DNA of 12,035 bases from an uncultured Leptotrichiaceae bacterium (GTDB taxonomy: Bacteria > Fusobacteriota > Fusobacteriia > Fusobacteriales > Leptotrichiaceae). The notes under the pieces are model-generated. The model made no database searches, had not been told where the DNA came from, and saw nothing but the letters and a program-made list of their open reading frames with translations. A program made the translations under genes and the position numbers. Numbering within the stretch: the stretch's first letter is position 1; every line of letters starts with the position of its first letter. The DNA lies in the NCBI GenBank assembly GCA_938037005.1, contig CALHVR010000032.1, forward strand, positions 1-12,035, written 5' to 3'. Shown one piece after another: positions 1 through 6,676 of the stretch.

Positions 1-1
1 T

Positions 2-1090
2 ATGACAGAAAGAGAAAAAGATATTGTAAATTTAATTAAAAGTAATCCTCTTATAACACAAGAAGAATTAGCGGCTGAATTAAATTGTGCAAGAACATCA
101 ATAGCAGTACATATAAGTAATTTGATGAAAAAAGGAGTAATCATCGGTAAAAAATATATTATTAATGAAGAACCTTATGTTTTAACTATTGGTGGAACTA
201 ATATTGACATTCAAGGTACATCATATAATAAATTAATCCGTCAAGATTCTAATCCGGGGTCAATAAATATTTCTTATGGAGGAGTTGGAAAAAATATAGC
301 TGAAAATATTAGAAAATTAGGACTTTCATCTACATTTATTACAGCTTTTGGAGATGATATTTACGGAAAAGATATTCAATCATATTTGAAAAAAATAAGT
401 ATTGATATTATTGATTCACTTGTTATTCCCGATACAAAAAGTGCGATGTATATTTCTATTTTAGATGAAAATCATGAAATGGACTTAGCCGTTTCTTCAA
501 TGGATATTTGTAAACACATTACACCTGATTACTTAGATTCAATAAGAAAAAAATTGACTGCTGCTGAATTATTAGTAGTTGATACAAATCTAGAAACAGA
601 AACTCTTGAATTTATTACTCATTTAAGAAAAAAACCAAAAATAATTTTAGATACTGTTTCTACTAAAAAAGCATTAAAAGTTAAAAACTTTATTGGAAGA
701 TTTAATATTATCAAACCTAATTTAATTGAAGCTGAAACTTTAAGTGGTATAACTATTAACAATGACGATGATTTGAAAAAAGTTGGAAGTTATTTCATTA
801 ATAAGGGCGTTGAAAAAGTGTACATTTCATTAGGGGCAAGAGGTGTCTTTTATATGAATGAAGAAAAAAATGGAATTATTGCACCACCTAAAATTAATGT
901 AATTAGTACAAACGGTGCAGGTGATGCTTTTGTTGCAGGTATTGCTTACGGGGAGTTCAACAAATTTGATATTGAAAAATCTACAAGATATGGAGTCGCT
1001 GCTTCAGCACTTACTGCTTTAGATATTAACACAATTACAGATAAAATGAATATAAAAAATATAGAATCAATAATGGAAGAAATGGAGTGA
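2..1090 (+). CDS. psuK: Winged-helix/PfkB fusion kinase, probable pseudouridine kinase (PsuK/YeiI type)
   Basis: Probably phosphorylates pseudouridine to pseudouridine 5'-phosphate with ATP in the cytoplasm, feeding the PsuG product of the next gene. The 362-residue protein has two parts. Residues 1-55 form a winged helix-turn-helix (EELAAELNCARTSIAVHISN at 21-40). Residues 58-362 form a PfkB/ribokinase domain with the glycine motif GGVGKN (93-98) and the anion-hole/catalytic motif NGAGDAF, whose Asp308 should be the base. From memory, length and architecture match E. coli YeiI (also 362 residues, starting MNNREKEIL), which supports ATG at base 2 as the true start although the upstream DNA is not visible. 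E. coli YeiI has a degraded FGADD motif as I recall it; here GAGD is intact, so activity is expected. Adjacency to psuG is the main reason for choosing pseudouridine over another nucleoside or sugar. The HTH suggests it may also act as a regulator; that is inference. Confidence 0.85.
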   Translation: MTEREKDIVNLIKSNPLITQEELAAELNCARTSIAVHISNLMKKGVIIGKKYIINEEPYVLTIGGTNIDIQGTSYNKLIRQDSNPGSINISYGGVGKNIAENIRKLGLSSTFITAFGDDIYGKDIQSYLKKISIDIIDSLVIPDTKSAMYISILDENHEMDLAVSSMDICKHITPDYLDSIRKKLTAAELLVVDTNLETETLEFITHLRKKPKIILDTVSTKKALKVKNFIGRFNIIKPNLIEAETLSGITINNDDDLKKVGSYFINKGVEKVYISLGARGVFYMNEEKNGIIAPPKINVISTNGAGDAFVAGIAYGEFNKFDIEKSTRYGVAASALTALDINTITDKMNIKNIESIMEEME

Positions 1091-1095
1091 TCAAT

Positions 1096-2019
1096 ATGTT
1101 AAAAAATTATTTAGAGGTAAGTGAAGAAGTAAAACATGCCTTAGAAAATAATATTCCTGTTGTTGCTTTAGAATCTACAATTATTTCTCACGGTATGCCT
1201 TATCCTCAAAATGTTGAAACGGCATTAAAAGTAGAAAGTATTGTTAGAGAAAACGGATGTATTCCTGCAACTACTGCAATTATTAACGGTAAATTAAAAG
1301 CTGGATTGACTAAAGATGAAATTGAATTATTAGGAAAAGAAGGATTAAAAGTTTCAAAAGTTAGTAGAAGAGATATTCCTTACATTGTGGCTAATAAATT
1401 AAATGGTGCTTCAACTGTTGCAACTACAATGATTATCGCTTCATTAGCTGGAATCAAAATATTTGCAACTGGAGGAATTGGAGGTGTTCATAGAGGGGCT
1501 GAAACTACGATGGATATTTCTGCAGATTTACAAGAATTAGCAAATACAAATGTTGCAGTTGTTTGTGCTGGTGCAAAATCAATTTTAGATTTAGGTTTAA
1601 CACTTGAATATTTAGAAACTAACGGAGTTCCTGTTTTAGGAAATCAAACAAAAGAATTACCAGCTTTCTATACTAGAAAAAGTGGTTTTGAATTAGATTA
1701 TGCTATAAATTCTCCTGCAGAGTTTGCAAATGTTCTAAAATCAAAATGGGATTTAGGTTTAAATGGAGGAGTTGTTATAGCAAATCCTATTCCTGAAGAA
1801 TATTCTATGGATTACGATGTTATTTCTAAAGCTATAAATGAAGCTGTTGAAGAAGCTGAAAAATTAGGAATTCACGGAAAACAAACTACACCATTCTTAT
1901 TAGATAAAATTCAAAAAATTACAGCTGGAAAAAGTTTAGAAGCTAATATCCAATTAGTGTTTAATAATGTTAGACTAGCTACTCAAATTGCCACTGAATT
2001 ATCAAAATTAAATAAATAA
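1096..2019 (+). CDS. psuG: Pseudouridine-5'-phosphate glycosidase PsuG
   Basis: Cleaves the C-C glycosidic bond of pseudouridine 5'-phosphate to give uracil and ribose 5-phosphate, a reversible Mn-dependent cytoplasmic reaction. The 307-residue protein aligns with E. coli PsuG almost throughout. It has VALESTIISHGMP near the N-terminus, KVSRRD, ATGGIGGVHRGAE, DISADLQELANTN, VCAGAKSILDLGL and SNIQLVFNN-like NIQLVFNN at the end. By alignment the catalytic residues are Glu26, Lys88 and Lys161, with an Asn near 284. I start at ATG 1096 because GGAG at 1084-1087 sits 8 bases upstream; an in-frame GTG at 1087 would add three residues and overlap the psuK stop. With this start the two genes are 5 bp apart and surely co-transcribed. 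The gene looks somewhat richer in G+C than its neighbours, which can be explained by its Gly/Ala-rich conserved sequence. No pseudouridine transporter is visible nearby. Confidence 0.96.
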   Translation: MLKNYLEVSEEVKHALENNIPVVALESTIISHGMPYPQNVETALKVESIVRENGCIPATTAIINGKLKAGLTKDEIELLGKEGLKVSKVSRRDIPYIVANKLNGASTVATTMIIASLAGIKIFATGGIGGVHRGAETTMDISADLQELANTNVAVVCAGAKSILDLGLTLEYLETNGVPVLGNQTKELPAFYTRKSGFELDYAINSPAEFANVLKSKWDLGLNGGVVIANPIPEEYSMDYDVISKAINEAVEEAEKLGIHGKQTTPFLLDKIQKITAGKSLEANIQLVFNNVRLATQIATELSKLNK

Positions 2020-2024
2020 ATTTT

Positions 2025-2059
2025 AAAAGGTACTATTAAAATTCAATAGTACCTTTTTT
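2025..2059 (+). terminator. Rho-independent terminator of psuKG, possibly bidirectional
   Basis: A perfect 13-bp inverted repeat: AAAAGGTACTATT at 2025-2037 pairs with AATAGTACCTTTT at 2045-2057. The loop is 7 nt and the descending arm ends in a run of six T (2054-2059). It begins 5 bases after the psuG stop. On the minus strand the same stem is followed by TTTTAAAATTT, so it may also stop transcripts from mnmA, which ends at 2096. Confidence 0.9.
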
Positions 2060-2095
2060 ATAATCTTTATATTAAGTGTTATCTAAAAAGTGACA

Positions 2096-3205
2096 TTATT
2101 TTATAACTTTATCTATTATTCCTCCACCTAAACATTCTTCTCCATTATAAGCTACAACAATTTGCCCTAAAGTAACTGCTTTTTGTGATTCGTCAAATAT
2201 AATTTCATATTCATTTTCATTTATTTTATTTATTGTCGCTTTACTGTCATTTTGTCTATATCTAAATTTTACAGTACATTTTAAAGGAAATGAAATTTCA
2301 GTTGGATTTATAAAATTGAAATTTGTTGCAATTAAACCTTTTGAATAAAGTACAGAATTATCACCTTGAGTTACAATCAATTCATTTTTCTCTAAATCTT
2401 TATCAACGACAAACCAAGGTTGTCCATTTCCATCTTTTGGACTTCCAAGTCCAATTCCCTTTCTTTGCCCTATTGTATAATACATTAAGCCGTGATGTTT
2501 TCCCACAATATTTCCTTTAGTATCAACTATATTTCCGGCTGTTGCAGGCAAATATTTACTTAAAAATTCATTGAAATTTCTTTCACCTATAAAGCAAATT
2601 CCTGTGCTATCTTTTTTCTTTGCCGTTGCCAAATTATATTTTTCAGCAATTTCCCTTATCTCAGGTTTTGTATATTCTCCTATTGGAAATAACACTTTTT
2701 CTAATTGCTCTTGACTTAGTTGACATAAAAAATAAGTTTGATCCTTATTATCATCAATTCCTCTTAACATTGTAGACTTAATAGTTCCATCGTTTTGTAT
2801 TTCATGAATTATTCTTGCATAATGACCTGTCGCTACATAATCTGCCCCTATTTTCATTGCATAATCTAAAAATGCTCTAAATTTAATTTCTTTATTACAC
2901 ATTACATCAGGATTTGGAGTTCTCCCTTTTTTATATTCATCTAAAAAATATGTAAATACTTTATCCCAATACTCTTTGACAAAATTTACAGTATAATATG
3001 GAATATCTAATTGTTCTGCTACTGAAATTACATCTTTGTAATCTTCATCTGCTGGACAAACTCCGTTTTCATCTGTTTCATCCCAATTTTTCATAAACAC
3101 TCCAATCACTTCATACCCTTGTTCTTTTAAAAGTATTGCTGCAACTGAACTATCTACTCCACCAGACATTCCTAAGACTACTTTTTTCTTTCTATTTTCT
3201 ATCAT
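2096..3205 (-). CDS. mnmA: tRNA-specific 2-thiouridylase MnmA
   Basis: Installs the 2-thio group on wobble uridine 34 of Lys, Glu and Gln tRNAs, using ATP and a persulfide donor, in the cytoplasm. The N-terminal PP-loop SGGVDSS (residues 14-20) adenylates the tRNA. The two catalytic cysteines are in DVMCNKE (Cys103) and STGICFIG (Cys204), matching Cys102 and Cys199 of E. coli. GHYARI, DQTYFL and YYTIGQRKGIGLG are also typical. The protein is 369 residues with ATG 3205. A TTG at 3226 would add seven residues (MLCKLNE), but AGGA at 3243-3240 lies 13 nt away from it, too far. ATG 3205 aligns with the E. coli start, though it lacks a clear Shine-Dalgarno sequence. A two-codon ATG-AAA-TGA (3210-3202) overlaps the start codon. 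The gene is monocistronic here, divergent from tetR and convergent with psuG. Confidence 0.96.
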   Translation of the reverse strand: MIENRKKKVVLGMSGGVDSSVAAILLKEQGYEVIGVFMKNWDETDENGVCPADEDYKDVISVAEQLDIPYYTVNFVKEYWDKVFTYFLDEYKKGRTPNPDVMCNKEIKFRAFLDYAMKIGADYVATGHYARIIHEIQNDGTIKSTMLRGIDDNKDQTYFLCQLSQEQLEKVLFPIGEYTKPEIREIAEKYNLATAKKKDSTGICFIGERNFNEFLSKYLPATAGNIVDTKGNIVGKHHGLMYYTIGQRKGIGLGSPKDGNGQPWFVVDKDLEKNELIVTQGDNSVLYSKGLIATNFNFINPTEISFPLKCTVKFRYRQNDSKATINKINENEYEIIFDESQKAVTLGQIVVAYNGEECLGGGIIDKVIK

Positions 3206-3261
3206 TTCATTTAATTTACACAACAAAAAAGTTATGTATTCCTTTCTTTTTTATTTTATTA

Positions 3262-3290
3262 TTGACAATCTTTTTTTTTAATTATAAAAT
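3262..3290 (+). promoter_or_regulatory. Promoter of tetR, overlapping the likely mnmA -10
   Basis: TTGACA at 3262-3267, a 17-bp spacer, then TAAAAT at 3285-3290: a near-consensus sigma-70 promoter pointing at tetR. On the opposite strand the same DNA gives TATAAT (3286-3281) as a possible mnmA -10, without a recognisable -35 (the 17-bp position reads TCGCAA). Just downstream, TTATA (3282-3286) and TATAA (3296-3300) form a short inverted repeat that could be part of an operator, but in DNA this A/T-rich it is weak evidence. Confidence 0.6.
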
Positions 3291-3320
3291 ATTTATATAA
3301 CTTTTGCGAGGTATAATTTA

Positions 3321-3902
3321 ATGGATAAAGTAAATGCTAAAAAAAATAATGTTATTATTGAGAGTGCAAAACTCTTTTATTATAAAGGATATAAAAATAC
3401 TGGATTAACTGATATACTTACAGTTTGTAACATTCCTAAAGGCTCTTTTTACTATTATTTTAAAAAAGGAAAAGAAGAACTTTTAACTCATGTAATTGAA
3501 TATCATACTGAAAATCTTATACATTTTTTCAATAATACCGTTGACGATTTATCAATTTATAAATTAAAAACTTTTTTCTTTCAATATTTAACGAATGTTG
3601 AAAACAACCTATTTCACGGTGGAAGTCCTTTAGGAAATCTTGCTAATGAATTAGGTGATATTAATGAAAATATTAGAAAAGAAATTTCTAATTCATACCG
3701 AAAAATTGAACCACGATTTTCATATTTCCTTACGACATTGCAAAACGCTTACCCTGAAAAATATAAACACATTAAACCAGAAATTTATGCACGAATTTTA
3801 ATTTCACTACTTGAAGGAACAATGTTAAAATTAAAATTAGAAAAAAATAATACTGCTCTAAAAGATTTTTTACACTTTTTTGATATTATGTTTAACAAAT
3901 AG
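3321..3902 (+). CDS. TetR/AcrR-family transcriptional repressor
   Basis: A one-component DNA-binding regulator of 193 residues, a normal length for TetR proteins. The N-terminal HTH domain covers about residues 8-56, ending in the signature NIPKGSFYYYFKKGKEELL. The loop has one extra residue (KKGKEE rather than KSKEE), as in the YxaF/LmrA-like branch. The ligand-binding half holds GGSPLGNLANELGD, the place where relatives often read GCPxGNL; here the usual Cys is Ser, so a cysteine-based sensor at this position is not supported. The start ATG 3321 has GAGG at 3308-3311, 9 bases upstream. It is divergent from mnmA, and no efflux pump or oxidoreductase lies beside it, so its target is unknown. 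Self-regulation from the shared promoter region is the simplest guess. Confidence 0.88.
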   Translation: MDKVNAKKNNVIIESAKLFYYKGYKNTGLTDILTVCNIPKGSFYYYFKKGKEELLTHVIEYHTENLIHFFNNTVDDLSIYKLKTFFFQYLTNVENNLFHGGSPLGNLANELGDINENIRKEISNSYRKIEPRFSYFLTTLQNAYPEKYKHIKPEIYARILISLLEGTMLKLKLEKNNTALKDFLHFFDIMFNK

Positions 3903-3930
3903 CACATTAGTTATAATTGTGCTATTTTTA
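3897..3930 (+). terminator. Rho-independent terminator of tetR
   Basis: AAATAGCACA (3897-3906) pairs perfectly with TGTGCTATTT (3918-3927) around an 11-nt loop, followed by more T. The tetR stop codon TAG (3900-3902) lies inside the ascending arm. The convergent lipoprotein gene ends at 3928, so its stop abuts the hairpin. The T run on the minus strand is poor, so termination in that direction would be weaker. Confidence 0.8.
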
Positions 3931-4233
3931 TTTATAATTTATTTTTTCTATTTTTACTATTTCTCCATTTTCTTTCATAATTATTTTATAAAAATATAAT
4001 TTCCCATATAAAATAATTTTCCAATTTTCATATCCATTTTTATAAAGTCCTATATTTTTTATATCAATTATTTCATTATAATTTTTTTCTATAATATCTT
4101 TACTTTTACTTATAACTTCTTTTCTCGATATAATTTCATTTTCTGAAAGTTTCATTTTTTGAATAGATGTACAACTATTTAACATCATAATTACAAACAA
4201 AGACACTATTAATAGTTTACTTTTTTGTTTCAT
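3928..4233 (-). CDS. Small lipoprotein of unknown function
   Basis: A 101-residue protein with a lipoprotein signal peptide: Lys-rich start (MKQKSK), hydrophobic core LLIVSLFVIMM (7-17), then lipobox LNSC with the lipidated cysteine at 21. Asn at -2 of the lipobox is less common but tolerated. The mature part is about 81 residues: a Ser/Lys/Glu helix-like stretch (30-54), then alternating hydrophobic strands such as WKIILYGKLYFYKIIM and a terminal GEIVKIEKI. This helix-then-strands pattern with a final G-x-I-V resembles PepSY-like folds, but I see no diagnostic motif and assign no family. AGGAG at 4243-4239 is a good ribosome binding site lying just after the stop of the upstream DHH gene (11-bp gap), so it is the last gene of that operon. 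It is probably anchored in the inner or outer membrane facing the periplasm. Confidence 0.8.
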   Translation of the reverse strand: MKQKSKLLIVSLFVIMMLNSCTSIQKMKLSENEIISRKEVISKSKDIIEKNYNEIIDIKNIGLYKNGYENWKIILYGKLYFYKIIMKENGEIVKIEKINYK

Positions 4234-4244
4234 CTTTACTCCTC

Positions 4245-5267
4245 TTAATTATTTAACTCCTTTAAATACATCAATACTTTATCTATTATTTTTTCAGCCG
4301 ATATATTTTCTGTCCTAAATCCTGCCGCTTTAACATGTCCTCCTCCACCAAAAATTGTAGCCATTTTATTTACATCATATTTATCATTAGCTCTAAAACT
4401 TCCTTTAATTCCACCTTTTTCATCATCACGAATAAATAGTGAAAGCTCCGTATCTTCAATTTTCAATAACATTTCTGCGATCCCATTTGTATCATCTTTA
4501 TCAATCCCATATTGTTCAATTTTTTCTTTTGATAAATAATAATATCTAAACTTAAATTCATTATTTGTTATTTTATTTTTATATACTTCTCCAACTATAT
4601 CAACTTTTTTTTCACTTATTTCAAAAATTATGTTTGCAATTTTATGATTATTCGTTCCCGCTTTCATTATTTCGCTACAAACAAAAAATGTATTTGCTGT
4701 TACATTATCATGTCTAAAATTCCCAGTGTCGTTTATTATTCCTAAATACATAAAATCAGCTATTTTTTTACTCAATTTTATACCAAACAAATCTAAAAAT
4801 TGATATACTAATTCTGATGTAGAACAAATATCTTCCACATAATTATAATCAGCATGTTCCGTATTACTAACATGATGATCAATATTTATACTTTCTTTTG
4901 CTCTATTTTTAAAAATTATACTTTGTCCATATCTTTCTGCATTAGCACAATCTAAACTTATGAATAAATCATATTCCTTATCACTTGTTATATTTTCTAT
5001 TCTTTTTATCAAACTATTTTCCTCAACAAAATGCCTCATATATCTAGGCAATTTATCATCAATTACAATATCACATTTTATATAATTTTTTTCATTTTCA
5101 ATATATTTTTCATTATATTGCTCTATCATATAGTAAAAAGCTAATATAGATCCTAAAGCATCTCCATCTGGATTTATATGTGCTGTAATTAAAATATTTT
5201 TTGAAATTTTAATTTTTTCAACAATTTCTTTAGGCGTTGTATTTCCTTTATATTTTTTTTCAATCAT
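4245..5267 (-). CDS. nrnA: DHH/DHHA1 phosphoesterase, NrnA-like oligoribonuclease/pAp phosphatase
   Basis: Probably hydrolyses very short RNA oligonucleotides (nanoRNA, pGpG-like dinucleotides) and/or 3'-phosphoadenosine 5'-phosphate in the cytoplasm. The 340 residues show all expected Mn-binding motifs in order: HINPDGDALGS (30-40, Asp34 and Asp36), SLDCAN (Asp106), NIDHHVSN (Asp130-His131-His132), NDTGNFRHDN near 180, and the C-terminal DHHA1 motif GGGGHVKAAGF (307-317) that binds substrate. No membrane, PAS or GGDEF parts are present, which argues against GdpP. It could equally be a stand-alone cyclic dinucleotide product-degrading enzyme, since sequence alone does not separate these. The ATG overlaps the stop of the SPOR gene by one base (TAATG), a sign of translational coupling; the ribosome site is weak (GGTAGG). 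Confidence 0.9.
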   Translation of the reverse strand: MIEKKYKGNTTPKEIVEKIKISKNILITAHINPDGDALGSILAFYYMIEQYNEKYIENEKNYIKCDIVIDDKLPRYMRHFVEENSLIKRIENITSDKEYDLFISLDCANAERYGQSIIFKNRAKESINIDHHVSNTEHADYNYVEDICSTSELVYQFLDLFGIKLSKKIADFMYLGIINDTGNFRHDNVTANTFFVCSEIMKAGTNNHKIANIIFEISEKKVDIVGEVYKNKITNNEFKFRYYYLSKEKIEQYGIDKDDTNGIAEMLLKIEDTELSLFIRDDEKGGIKGSFRANDKYDVNKMATIFGGGGHVKAAGFRTENISAEKIIDKVLMYLKELNN

Positions 5268-5902
5268 TACTTACCTACCGTTCTAACAAAATATTTTGAC
5301 CCCCCACGTTTTACTTGCTTTTCAATTTCTGCAAATTTTTCTGCATCTGCTGTAATGACAGACACAACTTGATAAGATACTTTCCCATTTTCTTTTACAA
5401 TATTCACTCTAAAATTTTTACCCAATCTTTTTGCTTCTTCTTTTGCTGCTTTTTCTGTTTGTAATGTTGCTGCATGAATATATTTTTTTACTGTTTTAAC
5501 TTGATTTTTATTTCCTGTCTTAGTCAATTTATCTTTTTCATTTTGCTGTTTCTTTACATTTCCAGCTAATTCATTTTCATTTTGAGTTATTTTATTTTGA
5601 TTTTCCTCATTTTGTATATTTCCATCTTCATTATTTTCATTTTCATTAATTTGCTCTTCATTCTGTTTTTGTTGATTTTCATCTACTTGAACTACATTTT
5701 CTTCATTTTGTTGATTTATAATATTTTTTATTTTTTCATCATTTATAAAATCACTTTTTCGTATTGATATAGTTTTCATTATTTCTTTTGTATTTTCTTC
5801 TCTTTCCACATATAATTTTTTAAATTGATTAATCATAAAAATTATATAAATTACAACAATAATTGCTCGGATTATTTTATACCCATCTAAACGATATGCC
5901 AT
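5267..5902 (-). CDS. SPOR-domain single-pass membrane protein with Asn/Glu/Gln-rich linker
   Basis: A likely bitopic cell-envelope protein of 211 residues that binds peptidoglycan. Order: short cytoplasmic start (MAYRLDGYK), one transmembrane helix at about 9-24 (IIRAIIVVIYIIFMI), a charged segment, a low-complexity linker rich in Asn, Glu and Gln (about 63-125), and a C-terminal SPOR domain (about 139-211) starting KKYIHAATLQTEKAAKEEAK and ending KYFVRTVGK. SPOR domains bind glycan strands stripped of stem peptides at division sites, so a role in septal wall work is likely. I start at ATG 5902, which has AGAGG four bases upstream. An in-frame TTG at 5917 has no ribosome site. It sits 25 bp after mtnN and overlaps nrnA by one base. 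Exact partner and function are unknown. Confidence 0.85.
   Translation of the reverse strand: MAYRLDGYKIIRAIIVVIYIIFMINQFKKLYVEREENTKEIMKTISIRKSDFINDEKIKNIINQQNEENVVQVDENQQKQNEEQINENENNEDGNIQNEENQNKITQNENELAGNVKKQQNEKDKLTKTGNKNQVKTVKKYIHAATLQTEKAAKEEAKRLGKNFRVNIVKENGKVSYQVVSVITADAEKFAEIEKQVKRGGSKYFVRTVGK
5537..5716 (-). repeat. Low-complexity Asn/Glu/Gln-coding tract inside the SPOR gene
   Basis: On the coding strand this stretch is made almost wholly of AAT, GAA, CAA and AAA codons, giving imperfectly repeated words such as QNEEN, NENEN and QNEK. It encodes the periplasmic linker between the membrane helix and the SPOR domain. Tracts like this are prone to length change by slippage or recombination. 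Confidence 0.7.
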
Positions 5903-5927
5903 TTTTCCTCTTTCCAAATGTTAATTA

Positions 5928-6599
5928 TTATAATATATTTTGTATAATTTCAACTGAATTTTTCGCTGCTTTTTTTACAAATTCATGATACTCTATTCCT
6001 GACGCATCAGACACTGAATCTGAAATTGATCTTACAATTAAGAACGGTACACCTAATCTATAACAAACTTGTGCCACTGATCCACTTTCCATGTCAACAC
6101 ATAAAGCCTGAAACTCATTTCCTAAAGATATTTTTTTATCTTTTCCCGATACAAATTGATCTCCCGTTATAATTTTACCGTAAGATAAATTTATTTTTGT
6201 GTTAATATTTTTTGCTTTATTTATTAATTCTTCGTCACTTTTAAATCCTAATGTCGCCATCTTTGGTATTTGACCTTTTGGATAACCAAATTCTGTCGCA
6301 TCGACATCATATTGTATTATTTCCGTTCCAATTACAACATCTCCAACATTTACACTTTCATGTAACGACCCTGCAACTCCTGAAAATATTACTCTTGACA
6401 CGGCAAATTTATCAATTAATAATGTCGCCGTAATCGCTGCATTTACTTTTCCAATTCCAGATTGAACAAATACCACTTTTTGTTCATTAATTTCTCCTTC
6501 ATAAAAGTGTATTCCATAAATTGTTTTTTCTGATATATTTTTCATTTCATTTCTTATAGCTTCAGCTTCTTCCAAAACTGCTCCAATTATTCCTATCAT
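5928..6599 (-). CDS. mtnN: 5'-methylthioadenosine/S-adenosylhomocysteine nucleosidase MtnN
   Basis: Hydrolyses MTA and SAH (and 5'-deoxyadenosine) to adenine plus the ribosyl product, relieving product inhibition of methyltransferases and supplying S-ribosylhomocysteine for methionine recycling or AI-2 synthesis. The 223-residue protein shows the family pattern: IGIIGAVLEEAEAIR at the start with Glu11 as the general acid/base partner, SGIGKVNAA, FSGVAGSLHESVNVGDVVI, DVDATEFGY, ITGDQFVSG, VDMESGSVAQVC (purine/ribose binding) and RSISDSVSD with catalytic Asp194. ATG 6599 is preferred because GGAG (6608-6605) lies 5 bases upstream and it matches the E. coli start. An ATG at 6614 would add MIGVI, lacks a ribosome site and looks like an accidental extension. 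It is the first gene of a probable operon with the SPOR, nrnA and lipoprotein genes. Confidence 0.96.
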   Translation of the reverse strand: MIGIIGAVLEEAEAIRNEMKNISEKTIYGIHFYEGEINEQKVVFVQSGIGKVNAAITATLLIDKFAVSRVIFSGVAGSLHESVNVGDVVIGTEIIQYDVDATEFGYPKGQIPKMATLGFKSDEELINKAKNINTKINLSYGKIITGDQFVSGKDKKISLGNEFQALCVDMESGSVAQVCYRLGVPFLIVRSISDSVSDASGIEYHEFVKKAAKNSVEIIQNIL

Positions 6600-6618
6600 T
6601 ATTACTCCAATCATTTTT

Positions 6619-6647
6619 TATATAGTGATATAAAAAAACTATATCAA
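6619..6647 (-). promoter_or_regulatory. Probable promoter of the mtnN operon
   Basis: Reading the minus strand, TTGATA (6647-6642) and TATATA (6624-6619) are separated by 17 bp, with the mtnN ribosome site about a dozen bases farther on. The match is fair, but the region is so A/T-rich that chance matches are likely. An alternative pair is TTGCAA (6654-6649) with TATATC (6632-6627), spacing 16. Confidence 0.4.
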
Positions 6648-6676
6648 ATTGCAATTTTTATTACTTTCTGATATAG
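6632..6676 (-). terminator. Weak rho-independent terminator after accA
   Basis: On the minus strand CTATATCA (6676-6669) pairs with TGATATAG (6646-6639), followed at once by seven T (6638-6632). The 22-nt loop contains the palindrome AAATTGCAATTT (6646-6657, sharing one base with the stem). The stem is A/T-rich, so termination may be partial and some accDA transcripts may run on into mtnN. The right arm and T run overlap the proposed mtnN promoter. Confidence 0.45.

Noticed and set aside
1096..2019. Higher G+C of psuG as a sign of recent horizontal transfer
   Set aside because: The difference is modest and follows from the Gly/Ala/Val-rich conserved sequence; there are no mobile elements or flanking repeats.
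5582..5767. Plus-strand frame encoding an Ile/Phe-rich, membrane-like peptide
   Set aside because: It is the antisense of the Asn/Glu/Lys-rich linker codons of the SPOR gene, which automatically read as Ile, Phe and Leu.
5903..5917. TTG 5917 as the SPOR gene start
   Set aside because: There is no ribosome site before it, while AGAGG directly precedes ATG 5902.
6600..6614. ATG 6614 as the mtnN start
   Set aside because: The extension MIGVI has no ribosome site and its DNA contains the GGAG that serves ATG 6599.
6646..6657. Perfect 12-bp palindrome AAATTGCAATTT between accA and mtnN as an operator
   Set aside because: Short A/T palindromes are expected by chance here; it sits in the loop of the proposed terminator and no regulator gene is adjacent.
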